24,374 bases of DNA. Source: Ochromonadaceae sp. CCMP2298. Lineage: Eukaryota; Sar; Synurophyceae; Ochromonadales; Ochromonadaceae. Numbering within the stretch: the stretch's first letter is position 1; the number at the start of each line of letters is the position of its first letter. The stretch lies in assembly GCA_026770595.1 (NCBI GenBank), contig MU633772.1, forward strand, positions 1 through 24,374. Direction: 5' to 3'. Below the pieces are notes generated by a model, which saw only the letters and a list, made by a program, of their open reading frames with translations, searched no databases and was not told the origin of the DNA. A program made the translations under genes and the position numbers. Shown here piece by piece: positions 15,827-24,374 of the stretch.

Positions 15827-17700
15827 ATGAGACTATTCGTCGCGCTTCTGTTGCTCGTGTCGTGCAGCCTCGGCTACCGTGTCGGCAGTCTGCTAGCCCA
15901 CAAGCGCAGCAGCAAGGTGTCCGTATCGACCTTCGCCCGGCGCCGAGGCTGCAGCTCGCCGCTGTGGGGGACTAGTGCCAACCCGTCGGCGGAGAAGATC
16001 GACCCCGCGCAGTACTCCAAAGACCTCTATGGGGTGCTGGGCATGCCGAGGAACGCGAGTCGTGTCCAGCTCCGCAACGCTTACTGGGACATCGCTGGGC
16101 GAAACCACCCCGACCGGAACAATGTGAGCCGCCTCGAGGCACATGATCCTGTTAGTTCCAATTGCTGACCTTCTGTCCAATCCCGACACTCCCCACCCGT
16201 TCGACGACCTTTTAGACACCGCAGGCGCTCGAGGTCTTTCGCAACGCCTCGTACGCATACAATGTACTGGCGCGTGACCAGCAGCTTCGCGCGTCGTACA
16301 ACGCCAAGCAAAACGCAAAGGACATACAAAGCGTGATCGAGGGCGTCACCACTGGCGTGCTGCAGCCGCTGGCCTTCGGCGTTGCCATCCCGCTGCTCAA
16401 CTTCACCGTGCAGTCGATCGGCTCGTTCGCCGTGCCCTTCCTCCAGGACGCGTTGGAGCAGTCGAACGTGCTGCTGCGGACGGCGTTTGTCAAGAAACCC
16501 GACGGTGGGAACGCTGAGGGGAGTCGGTTTGACCGCGCTGCCCAGGCCTTGCGGCTGCTCAAGATCGACCAGTCGATTAAGAGGCTGGGCGAGGAGCAGC
16601 TGCGCTTCGAGAAGAGTGCGTTGAAGATGAGGGCCACGGTTGCGGAGTACAGTGAAACTGGTGCGGCCCTGTCAGCAGATTGCAGCAAGCGCAATGCCTC
16701 CGTGGCGGATCTGGAGCAGACGAGGGACCAGCGCACGCACATTTTCGAAGCGGCGAAGTTTCAGTTCGACTCTGCGAAAGCGCGCAAGGTCTGCAGTGCA
16801 GCGGATTGCTTAACCGCTGAGGCTGTTCTCACCGACCTGAAGGGCAGGGTTGCGAAAAACGAGCAAGGGGTGCAGAGCACAGTGGGGGATATTGCTCGTC
16901 TGGAGGAGCAGTTGAAAGCACTGTACGCAACGAAGGCTGTCCTGCTAGCGGATCAGTCGTCTATGGAGCAGGAGGTGCGGGAGAGGGAGCAGTCGGTGGC
17001 GGTTATGGGGGACATATCGGCCAACGAGAAGAGCCAGTGGGCGGAGAGGAAGGTGGAGTTCGATCAGGCGGCTGCCCTGCGCGCTGCGACAATGAGCGAG
17101 CTGTCTCTGGCTCGGTCCACGGCACGCCAGGCGCAGTCTGCGTACTCGGAGAAGGAGCAGGCCAGTGCATTGCTGGTGGAGAAGATTGAGAGGGTGCGCG
17201 AGAAGGCTCAGGCCGTTACGAGCAATATCGAGAGTCTCTCCAGGCGTAGGGTTGCCGAGGCTGCGGGGGCCGCCCCCGCTGATGAGACGAAGGGGGTCAG
17301 CACATCCACCTCTGACTCTGTCTTTACTTCCTCTGCCTCTGTTCCCACTACGACCGTGGTGAATAACACACCCACGCCCGGAACCAGCAATGGGTTCGCC
17401 CCGTGGAGTAGAAGAGCACAGGTGGTTGCCCAAATCGATCCCCCCACCCCCCCTGAGCACGATGCTGTCCCAGTGCAGGAGACAGAGCTGGACGCAATAA
17501 GTGTCGCCGACGCCAAAGAGCTATTTCGACAGGAGGGACCAGGTGCTGTGGATGCGGTGGATATTGCGAAAAATCAGTTAAATCACCAGGACGAAAGTGG
17601 TGGGAGCGATAACGTATTGGCGAATAACCCTACGCCCGAAGAACAGGCCAAGAATGCAAGTGTAGCTGTGAATCCATTACCCAACCTTATGATCGAATAA
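15827..17700 (+). CDS. J-domain protein with signal and transit-like leader (two exons)
   Basis: Exon 1 is 15827-16123 (99 codons) and exon 2 is 16216-17700 (494 codons plus stop), phase 0, giving 593 residues. Residues 1-16 are a signal peptide (MRLFVALLLLVSCSLG). Residues 17-50 lack acidic residues and are rich in Arg, Lys and Ser, like the transit part of a bipartite plastid leader. The J-domain spans about 66-131: YGVLG, then HPD at 94-96, then ALEVFRNASYAYNVL and SYNAK. J-domains stimulate Hsp70 ATPase. A hydrophobic segment (about 145-172) may be a membrane helix. Residues about 190-410 are a long coiled coil, and the tail (about 410-593) is Thr/Ser/Pro-rich and disordered. The protein is probably a co-chaperone of the plastid or another secretory-route compartment, with an added coiled-coil function. 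Without the intron the J-domain would be cut right after HPD. Confidence 0.87.
16124..16215 (+). other. Spliceosomal intron in the J-domain gene (92 nt)
   Basis: It starts GTGAGC at 16124 and ends CCTTTTAG at 16215, with a TGCTGAC branch-point-like word near 16165. Removal joins HPDRNN to TPQALEVFRN, restoring the fourth helix region of the J-domain in frame. A second AG nine bases downstream (16223-16224) is also in frame and would drop three residues. Confidence 0.87.
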
Positions 17701-17820
17701 GTTTAGCCACAAAAATCGAATTAGTACATGCCAATTTAGTACATTTGAATGTACTGGAAGTAATGAAGTGTTAACTGTGAAATGTTAAGTATGAAGTATA
17801 CATGAGCTGTGGGCTTTGAG

Positions 17821-19524
17821 CTATGAACTCAGTTTTTGCTGACCCGCTGTGCATTCCACCTGCCCCTGCTGGCCACTTTCCGCCTGCATGCAGAATTCCA
17901 GCACTGAGCTCATAACGTACAGCCACCCGGGGTCGCTGCGTCTGAGCACTATCTCCTCGCCGGACTCTTCGAAGCCTGCTGCCGTCAGCACCGCTGCGGC
18001 GCCCTGTGTCGCCGAGATACTGCGCTGGTAGGTAGCCGTGGACCTTTTGATAGTGCGGTATTTTGGGTCGGGGCTGTTCTTCGCGTTGCTGACGATCTTG
18101 TGCAGCGTGCGCACGCATTTGAGCAGGCCCGAGAAGACGTCGGCGCTGGCGTGTTTAAGTGCGGCGGCTAGCATGTGGTCAAGGGCATCTCGTAGAGAAA
18201 GCAGGCGCTCTACTGGGGCAGCTGTGGACTCCATAGACAGTGCGAACGCGACAGCGTCATCCACATTCGCCAGCACGTCGTGCCGGTACCGCTGCAGCTC
18301 CGCCGCCCAGTCAGCCCTAGTCGACTCTGAGCTATTGTCAACTATATCTGCAACCACATCCATCCCCAGCTCTCCTGTGGCCGACTGTGCGCCACTGGTG
18401 ACGGTACTATCCACTGCCTCCGCCGGTAACACTTCCAAGCTCCCACCCACCGCCTCCTCCCCACCTGTCACACTATCGCTTATTGTCATAGCATCATCGG
18501 GAGAGGATTCGGCAGCTTCCTTCCTCTCAGCGTTGAAGCTGGTACCAATACCTGCTGCAGACAACTGCGCCAGAGGAGACCGCGCACTGCCACAGTTATC
18601 CTCAACCTCCTTCTCCTCCGCTGTCAGTCGCATGATAGCAGCTGTGCCAGCGAGCAGTCTTGGCGGCAGCAAGTGCTGGAGGAATTCGGAGCCTGCGTCG
18701 CCCCCCAGGCGATGCACCTCAGGCCCCTTCGCAGCAGTGGGTGTGGCCGTTGCATAGCGTTGACTCTGGGGGGCGCCGTCAAGAGACCTGCCCTTGCTAT
18801 TCCGCCAGTCCAGCAACACGACGTCCCGCTCTATCTGTCGCATCAGCACGTAGAAGCTGCTGTCGTGGTCGCCGTGCTCGTTGTGCGCCATTTCGTGGCA
18901 GAGCACTTTCTTTATTGTCAGCATCTTGCGGAAGCCCTTCATATCGTCAGTGCGCAGACGTAGTAGAATCCTCTGTCCCTTGTTCTCATTCAACCCCATC
19001 ACGCAAACATCACTCACACCCACATAACCCTCTGGGTAGAGCTCGCAGAGCGCCCCGACAGACCACTTGTGCTTCTCCATCACTGCAAGCACCCCGGGGT
19101 CGCTTGCCAGCTCCTCCAAGATCTGCCGCGCCTTCTCCTCCTGCGGCAGTCCTGGCAGCGTCTGTATTGCGTGGAACCTGTATGCCGAGTAGGAGGTGAC
19201 CCTCTTCGATCCGGGGGCGGATTGCCTCGCACCGGCGCTGGTGTTCGTCAGGTCGTCCACAATACGTTTTTCATTCACATCGACCGTATTTTGACGGGCT
19301 AGTGGGTTAGACCCTACGAGAGACAGCTTGGCATTGACGCCTCCTGGAATGGAGCTGATGAGCGCGAGCTCGTCCTTCAAGATCTTACCCGATAATATGA
19401 GCTTGAGGATGGTGTAGCCCGTCTCTTCTGCGAGCTTTGCCTTTAGCCCGCCCACAGTCTCCTTTTCCAACACGACAACTTCAATCGCCTCCTTCCCACA
19501 TCGAATCTTCATGATGGACGCCAT
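17821..19524 (-). CDS. UBL-WLM-PUB metalloprotease (WSS1/SPRTN-related)
   Basis: This 567-residue protein has three recognisable parts. A ubiquitin-like domain occupies about 1-75 (TVGGLKAKLAEETG, LILSGKILKDE). A WLM zinc-protease domain covers about 110-300. It has RLRTDDMKGFRKMLTIKKVL, then the metal site CHEMAHNEHGDHD with H210, E211, H214 and H220, and closes with HRLGG (271-275). Acidic, Ser-rich linker sequence (about 300-410) leads to a PUB domain at about 455-545 (VSNAKNSPDPKYRTIKRST, then AAAVLTAAGFEES). WLM proteases of the WSS1 type cut proteins crosslinked to DNA, and PUB domains bind the tail of p97/CDC48, so the architecture fits nuclear crosslink repair coupled to CDC48. The same domain order is known in plants. 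The catalytic residues look intact. The start is the ATG at 19524; Met5 is an alternative. It converges with the J-domain gene (120 bp). Confidence 0.93.
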   Translation of the reverse strand: MASIMKIRCGKEAIEVVVLEKETVGGLKAKLAEETGYTILKLILSGKILKDELALISSIPGGVNAKLSLVGSNPLARQNTVDVNEKRIVDDLTNTSAGARQSAPGSKRVTSYSAYRFHAIQTLPGLPQEEKARQILEELASDPGVLAVMEKHKWSVGALCELYPEGYVGVSDVCVMGLNENKGQRILLRLRTDDMKGFRKMLTIKKVLCHEMAHNEHGDHDSSFYVLMRQIERDVVLLDWRNSKGRSLDGAPQSQRYATATPTAAKGPEVHRLGGDAGSEFLQHLLPPRLLAGTAAIMRLTAEEKEVEDNCGSARSPLAQLSAAGIGTSFNAERKEAAESSPDDAMTISDSVTGGEEAVGGSLEVLPAEAVDSTVTSGAQSATGELGMDVVADIVDNSSESTRADWAAELQRYRHDVLANVDDAVAFALSMESTAAPVERLLSLRDALDHMLAAALKHASADVFSGLLKCVRTLHKIVSNAKNSPDPKYRTIKRSTATYQRSISATQGAAAVLTAAGFEESGEEIVLRRSDPGWLYVMSSVLEFCMQAESGQQGQVECTAGQQKLSS

Positions 19525-19813
19525 TTCGTAGAGACCGTGGAGTCCCTTTGATTCTGTGGAGACCCAAAGAAAATCTGCAGTTAGTTGTTACTTTTGTTTG
19601 GAGGCGACCGTTACTTTTGTTTCACTTTATGCGCAGTTAGTTGAAAAACACAGCCAAGAAACGAACGTACATTTTTTGGGGGGTGAGTTCTTCACCTCTT
19701 CACCTCTTCACCTCTTCACCTCTTCACCTCTTCACCTCTTCACCTCTTCATCTCTCCAGTCTTCAGCTTAAACCAGTGCAACAGTAGGCGATACCAGTAC
19801 AGGGGGCTCCAAT
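19525..19813. promoter_or_regulatory. Divergent promoter spacer with paired short repeats
   Basis: GTTACTTTTGTTT occurs at 19587-19599 and again at 19610-19622. The pair is flanked by GCAGTTAGTTG on the left (about 19577) and right (about 19632), giving a nested layout that looks like duplicated regulatory sites. An 8-bp microsatellite follows at 19691-19754, within about 120 bp of the ankyrin gene start. Confidence 0.5.
19691..19754. repeat. TTCACCTC microsatellite, eight copies
   Basis: Seven perfect TTCACCTC units (19691-19746) are followed by one variant, TTCATCTC (19747-19754). The tract is pyrimidine-rich on the plus strand and lies 60 bp before the ankyrin gene ATG, so it is probably in the 5' leader or core promoter. 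Confidence 0.97.
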
Positions 19814-22800
19814 ATGAACGGGAGGCTCGGCAAAAGTCCAAGCTCGAGCAGCATGGCTCTGAGCTCAAAGCCGCTCAGTCCAAGCTTGAGGGCAGCGGCC
19901 AGCACTACCCCGCTTCCTCAGATCGACCCTAAGTACACGAGTATGCATTCAGTTGTTGTGTCAACAACGACCGCGAAGACTCTGACGATGGCAGCCGCGA
20001 GGTGGAATGTGGAAAAGAAAAGAATCGAGCTCGACAGCACGATCGAGACAATGTACAACGAGGAGACAGCGAAGTGTTTGCGAATCGACAAAGCAGCGAA
20101 CGAGCGAGCCACGAAGCTCTACAACGACATCTACTTCAAAACCAAGTGGTCCAACCCAGCTCTGCCCGCTCCCCAGCAGAAGCTCTTCATTGACTACTGC
20201 AAGTTCCTGCTGCAAGAGGGGCCCAAGGCGAGGTTCCCAGAGGCAGTGGACCTGTTGGTGTGGAAGAAAAAGCTCGTGGGGACGAAGCACGAGAAGCTGC
20301 GAAACACGCTCGAGAAGATGTGCAAAATGCTGCGCGACCTGATCGGCCAGCGCGACGACACGATTCGATCCACTCAGTCTGAGCTGCTCTCGAAGACGGA
20401 GAAGTTTAATATCAAGAAGGACGGGCAGATCAGGTGGATCATGGAGGCAAACGCGGGGCAGAAGGACCAGTACTTCTCTATCTGGTACCTGACCGCGAAC
20501 AACAAGATGAGGGAATTGGAGGTGCTGCTCGGCTCGGCCAGTAAGATGGCCCAGTACTCGGAGGCCGGTGTCAACGAGAGAGATCCCGACTTCGGCCTGA
20601 CGCCGTTCCACTACGCATGCAGGGGCGTGAAGCTGTCCATGGTCAGCTACCTGCAGTCAATGTGCGCAGATATTCACATGACCACCCCGGACGGCCGCAC
20701 CGCCCTGCACCTCGCAGCCGCCTACAGCACAAAGGAGATAGTGCTGTACCTGCTGGGAGAGTGCGTGTCCTTCGAGGCCGAGGACAACTTCGGCTGCACG
20801 GCGCTGCAGATGGCCCAGCAGAACAAGAACGACAAGACTATCCACGTGCTGGCCAACTGGTCGAAGCTCACGCTCACTGTGGAGGAGGTGCAGGAGCTGG
20901 ATCGCTCTGCGCGGGTGGCCCAGTCTATCAGTCTGATCGGATCACCTGGCCAGTCGGCCGAGCAGTGGGAGCAGTGGGTGCAGTTGGGGCAGCAGGGGCA
21001 GGGGCAGGGACAGGGACAGGGGCAGGGGCAGGGGCAGGGGCAAGGTGCATCCACATGGCAGAGCGGCACGGACAGCTTTCGCAAATTACCCACGCCTGGA
21101 TCTTCAGCCCCCGCCCCCTTTCCCACCCCCGCGACAGCTCTGTCTCTGTCTATGTCGGCGGATTTCCCCATCGGGTCATATGCGCCCTTCGTACCTGACG
21201 AGTACCAGCTTCTACCAGAGGCCACTGTGGGAAAGATGTCCCTAGCGCTGTCTGTGCTCACCAAGCGCCTGAATGCCTTCAACCCATACGTCGCGAGGAA
21301 CGCGGCCACCGACAATCCCAGCGAGTTCCTGAGGAGCAGGGAGCTGAGGAGGATTAGCCAAGCGCTGCGCGTGGAGAGCCAGCCGGACAGCTTCGCTAGT
21401 ACCGTCTTTGGCGACTGCTTTGTTGATGACGGCTGCAAGCACTCCGTAGAGAATAGGGGACAGGGGGTAAATCGGGCACCAGGCTCATTTTCCCACAGCG
21501 TCAGTTTCGGCAGTTTCACTTTTGCAGAGGATAGCTTACAGAACGCGCAGGCCGCACAGGGAGTGCAGAGCGGAGCGTTTTTCGAAGACGCGTTCAACGA
21601 TTGCCTAGTGGAGGTGGGTCTGTGCACCAAGCACTACGTGGGATGCGTGCGGGAAGGGCTGCTGGACGAGGCCATGCTGAGTCTGCGGCGCCGCTGGACC
21701 GTAGCCAGGCGCATGTGGATGTTCATACAGCAGAAAGGTACGGAGGAGGCGCAGGGGGCGATGGAGCTCTACGCGGGGGAGGGGGAACAAGGGGAGCAAG
21801 GGGAGGCTGACTCAGTGCTGGAGGCCATGGACAGTATGATTCTGGACCGCTTTCTAGAGGAAGAGAGCGATATGGCAGTGCAGGCCGAGCCGCACCCCAA
21901 GTACCTGCCTGACGACTCCGCACAGCTTCCCGCCCCCACACTCGCTCCCACACCTGCTTCCGCACCTGCCCCCACATCTGCTCCCGAACCCGCACCAACC
22001 CCTGCTTCCACACACGCTGATCAACATGAGGATGACGATGACTCCGTCGAGTCGATGCCCCCCTTCGACCTGGAGAAGATCTCCCTCCTGTACGACCGAG
22101 AAGTCCTGCTGGCCCAGGCAGACGACCCCTCGCTCATTCGCAGCGTGGAGAGTTCCCTAGGGACTTTGAAGCGGTCAGTGGACTACGACACTATCGGCAT
22201 CGACGTGTATCAGATAAAGGACAACGTGTTCTGGGAGACGGAGAGCGCCCGTGCGCGCATGGTGGCCGAAGAGGTGGAGGGTGAGAGCGGTGTGGATACG
22301 TGTGCGGGGTCAGGGGCGGGTCCGCAAAGGTGGCACATGCTGTCCAACGCATTCATAGACCCAGACGAGCCCCTGGCTGTGCGCGTGATCAAGCGCTGGC
22401 AGGCCATCACCGCTGCGCGCAACCGCCGCAAGCCGACATTCGATGTCTACAGCGCTGCGCACGACGAGATGATCAGCCAGGCCAGCGTGCTCACGCAGAG
22501 CGACTGGGGCGAGTCCGTTCCGCCGCTATCCGCCCGCACAGATCATTCCTCAATCGCTACCATGATGGGTGTTTCCATACACGCGTACACTGCACCCCTC
22601 CGCGAGGACATACGGGGCAACTTCGTGGTGCAGCTGGGGGTAGAGTTAGCCGACGTGCATGTGGTCAGGCGCGAAGAGGGGGCGGCCCTGGGGGTGCTGC
22701 AGGAGTGCGGGCAAGTGAATGGGGAGATCGAGGTGACACAGAGGATCGCGCTGTGGGAGAAAAAGTGCGAGTTGCTGCTGCACGTGTGGGATTTTTTGAC

Positions 22801-23752
22801 GCACAAAGTGGGGCACAGGCGGACCTCTGCTGCGCGGGTAAGGGGTATGATTGAGGGCGTGGAGAGATTTGCCGTTGGGGAAGAAGAGGAGGGGGAGGAA
22901 GAAGGGCAGGGGGATGAATGGGAAAACATGGAAGAAGAGAGGGGCGACAGCGAGGGGGAAAAGGGGGAGCAGGGGAAGTTGGGCGAAGAGGGCGAGGAGG
23001 GGAAGGAGGGGCAAAACAGTAGCAGAGGCAGCGACAGAGGCAGTGACAGAGGCAGCGACAAGGACAGAGGTAGGGCGACCGTGCTGACTGGCAGGAGCGG
23101 CGCCACTGAAGGCAGTGGGCGCTCCGGCGCTAGTACGGCCCTGACGGGGCGGGCGGCGGACACGGGTGTGGGTGCGGACGTGGGTGTGGAAGCCGACAGA
23201 CGGGCCAATGCTCTCGACCTGGCTGCCCAGCTGGTGCTAACCCTGTCCGAGCGCAGCATCACGCTTCACCGGGAGAACTACTTCTCGGACCTAGTCGAGC
23301 CAGCCACCCTGGCTGTCGCCTTCACGCAGCGCTCTAGAGCCTATGAACGCCTAAACAGAGGAGACGAGGCGCTGGAGAGCTGCCAGCAGGCAGAGGTGGC
23401 GGCCGTACGGGCGCTGAGCGGGGCCTCCGCGATGGCCATCACCGCAATGTGCGAGGGCATGCGTCTGTACACCAAGTACCGCCTGTCAGACCGCCCCCAT
23501 CTGGACTACATCTGCAGCAAGGCTTCGCAGGTGAACACCTTCATCGGCCACTTCTCATTCATAGACCTACAGCAGGCTGACCGCTTTACCAAAAAGTGCG
23601 TGGAGCTGCTGTCCATTGCGACGGTAGCCGTGTGCAACAAGGAGCAGGCAGTGGGGGACGCGGCGAAGGTGGCGGAGGAGCAAGCGCTACGGGTGAAGAA
23701 GGCGCGGTTGCGAGACGCCCAGGTGGTTACCAGCATTAGAAAGAATAAATAA
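19814..23752 (+). CDS. Ankyrin-repeat protein with low-complexity linkers, function unknown (1,312 residues)
   Basis: Residues 60-200 are helical and basic. About four ankyrin repeats cover roughly 215-350. The clearest are FGLTPFHYACRGVKLSMVSY, DGRTALHLAAAYSTKEIVLY and FGCTALQMAQQ; the first is degenerate. Ankyrin repeats bind partner proteins. A Gly/Gln hexamer tract follows (about 392-410). Folded-looking parts at about 445-700 and 745-1015 are separated by a Pro/Ala-rich linker ending in an acidic run (about 706-743). An acidic Glu/Gly tract and an SRGSDRG-type tract span about 1020-1086. The C-terminus (about 1135-1312) is helical and TPR-like (AFTQRSRAYERLNRGDEAL). The plan suggests a scaffold, but the process it serves is not visible. 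It is a single exon; the ATG at 19814 is the first in a long open frame. Confidence 0.85.
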   Translation: MNGRLGKSPSSSSMALSSKPLSPSLRAAASTTPLPQIDPKYTSMHSVVVSTTTAKTLTMAAARWNVEKKRIELDSTIETMYNEETAKCLRIDKAANERATKLYNDIYFKTKWSNPALPAPQQKLFIDYCKFLLQEGPKARFPEAVDLLVWKKKLVGTKHEKLRNTLEKMCKMLRDLIGQRDDTIRSTQSELLSKTEKFNIKKDGQIRWIMEANAGQKDQYFSIWYLTANNKMRELEVLLGSASKMAQYSEAGVNERDPDFGLTPFHYACRGVKLSMVSYLQSMCADIHMTTPDGRTALHLAAAYSTKEIVLYLLGECVSFEAEDNFGCTALQMAQQNKNDKTIHVLANWSKLTLTVEEVQELDRSARVAQSISLIGSPGQSAEQWEQWVQLGQQGQGQGQGQGQGQGQGQGASTWQSGTDSFRKLPTPGSSAPAPFPTPATALSLSMSADFPIGSYAPFVPDEYQLLPEATVGKMSLALSVLTKRLNAFNPYVARNAATDNPSEFLRSRELRRISQALRVESQPDSFASTVFGDCFVDDGCKHSVENRGQGVNRAPGSFSHSVSFGSFTFAEDSLQNAQAAQGVQSGAFFEDAFNDCLVEVGLCTKHYVGCVREGLLDEAMLSLRRRWTVARRMWMFIQQKGTEEAQGAMELYAGEGEQGEQGEADSVLEAMDSMILDRFLEEESDMAVQAEPHPKYLPDDSAQLPAPTLAPTPASAPAPTSAPEPAPTPASTHADQHEDDDDSVESMPPFDLEKISLLYDREVLLAQADDPSLIRSVESSLGTLKRSVDYDTIGIDVYQIKDNVFWETESARARMVAEEVEGESGVDTCAGSGAGPQRWHMLSNAFIDPDEPLAVRVIKRWQAITAARNRRKPTFDVYSAAHDEMISQASVLTQSDWGESVPPLSARTDHSSIATMMGVSIHAYTAPLREDIRGNFVVQLGVELADVHVVRREEGAALGVLQECGQVNGEIEVTQRIALWEKKCELLLHVWDFLTHKVGHRRTSAARVRGMIEGVERFAVGEEEEGEEEGQGDEWENMEEERGDSEGEKGEQGKLGEEGEEGKEGQNSSRGSDRGSDRGSDKDRGRATVLTGRSGATEGSGRSGASTALTGRAADTGVGADVGVEADRRANALDLAAQLVLTLSERSITLHRENYFSDLVEPATLAVAFTQRSRAYERLNRGDEALESCQQAEVAAVRALSGASAMAITAMCEGMRLYTKYRLSDRPHLDYICSKASQVNTFIGHFSFIDLQQADRFTKKCVELLSIATVAVCNKEQAVGDAAKVAEEQALRVKKARLRDAQVVTSIRKNK
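20986..21042 (+). repeat. CAGGGG/CAGGGA hexamer tract inside the ankyrin gene
   Basis: About nine hexamers encode an alternating Gln-Gly run. G-runs of three or four separated by two or three bases satisfy the usual G-quadruplex pattern on the coding strand, so both DNA and mRNA could fold. Copy number can change without breaking the frame. Confidence 0.93.
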
Positions 23753-24012
23753 TGTGTCATATTGTCTACGCTGTTTTAAATATGCCTTATTATGCTAAAG
23801 ATAATCAGTTGTATTGTCGAAGGAGTGAAAAGCAAATCGTAAAATTAAACTGGAATTGGAAAATCCTGAAAATTCAAAGAGGATTTTGACAGAAATCCAG
23901 CGGTGCCGAAAACCCGAACTTTGCCGCAAACCCGAACTTTTGTTTTGCCGCTAAAACCGCAAAAACAATGATAAATAACAGCATACAATGTGCTCTAAAT
24001 GAGCGTGTTGGC

Positions 24013-24028
24013 GGTAACCCGGGTTACC
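24013..24028. repeat. Perfect 16-bp palindrome
   Basis: GGTAACCCGGGTTACC reads identically on both strands. A TTAACCCGG copy of half of it follows at 24033. It could be a dimeric protein site or part of a repeat element. Confidence 0.9.
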
Positions 24029-24088
24029 ATCCTTAACCCGGCTCTCCCACCCGGCCGTTACACGGAAGTTGTTACGTTGAAATTACCG

Positions 24089-24162
24089 TAAAAATACGGC
24101 CGTTACGCCGGAAAATCCCGAAAATTCCCAAAATACCCCTAAAAATACGGCCGTTACGCCGG
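24089..24162. repeat. Exact 23-bp direct repeat
   Basis: Identical 23-bp copies lie at 24089-24111 and 24140-24162, 51 bp apart, containing ACGGCCGTTACGCCGG. A shorter relative (GGCCGTTAC) lies at about 24054. GGCCGTTAC is thus present three times in about 110 bp. Confidence 0.95.
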
Positions 24163-24374
24163 TTTTTGAGAGAATATTTAAATAATAGGGACTTTAACCC
24201 TTTCCCGGTGTGGTTTTTTCTTTTTTCCAATACCAGTTTTTGGCAGAAGGGGCAGGGTTTTTTGCAAAATCCGCGTTGGATAGTAATTTCGTCCCGAGGG
24301 CGGAACAGGGGTCTTTCCAGACCGAGGGTTTTTAGTGAGAGCCGAGGTTTTCCAAGCCCAAGGGCGCAGCCCGA

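Larger units (their letters stand above)
23753..24374. other. Gene-free AT-rich right end with short repeats and palindromes
   Basis: No open frame of interest is present. The stretch contains AAACCCGAACTTT twice (about 23907 and 23927), T- and A-runs, the palindrome at 24013, the 23-bp direct repeat at 24089/24140, a GGTCT/AGACC hairpin at 24310-24323, and a terminal GGGC-GCA-GCCC word near 24362. The mixture resembles the edge of a repeat or mobile element more than a promoter, but no element ends can be defined inside the window. Confidence 0.5.

Noticed and set aside
16124..16170. Reading the J-domain gene as a 113-codon protein plus a separate 455-codon gene
   Set aside because: The J-domain would be cut after HPD, and the second frame would need a GTG start; splice signals and phase fit one gene.

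Overview
The window looks like nuclear DNA of a gene-dense unicellular eukaryote, most probably an alga with a secondary (complex) plastid such as a stramenopile or haptophyte. This is inferred from four things. Two genes carry clear spliceosomal introns. The encoded families are eukaryotic: a PIP kinase, a RanBP2-finger splicing factor, a UBL-WLM-PUB metalloprotease, a J-domain protein and an ankyrin protein. The J-domain protein starts with a signal peptide followed by an acid-free, transit-peptide-like stretch. Coding regions are GC-rich and spacers are AT-rich. I cannot name the species. Introns are rare, and most genes are single long reading frames of up to about 1,700 codons.

Layout, left to right: a partial minus-strand gene off the left edge (1-223); a PIP kinase (471-1694, +); a predicted nuclear oxygenase-like protein with a PCNA-box-like N-terminus (1816-2952, -); a divergent spacer holding a 50-bp minisatellite; a small repeat and zinc-ligand protein (3253-3996, +); a 1,322-residue protein of unknown function (4440-8408, -); a 1,705-residue coiled-coil protein of unknown function (8846-13963, +); a two-exon ZRANB2-like splicing factor (15401-14054, -); a two-exon secreted or plastid-targeted J-domain protein (15827-17700, +); a UBL-WLM-PUB protease (19524-17821, -); an ankyrin protein (19814-23752, +); and a gene-free right end with short repeats and palindromes.

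The ten genes alternate strand without exception, so every spacer is either a shared divergent promoter (about 250-440 bp) or a convergent tail-to-tail junction (90-443 bp). Both introns were worked out from splice signals and checked by frame. Each one repairs a domain that an unspliced reading would cut: the J-domain in one case, and the zinc finger plus GGGFNE/DDFGR tail of the ZRANB2 family in the other.

The genes do not form an obvious pathway. Two are plausibly linked to DNA maintenance: the WLM protease and the PCNA-box oxygenase-like protein. I see no convincing new multi-gene system. The points most worth a second look are the oxygenase-like protein with its HxD...H triad but no obvious 2-oxoglutarate arginine, the strict strand alternation, the PIP kinase lacking its C-terminal tail, and an orphan coding-like segment at 4122-4226.
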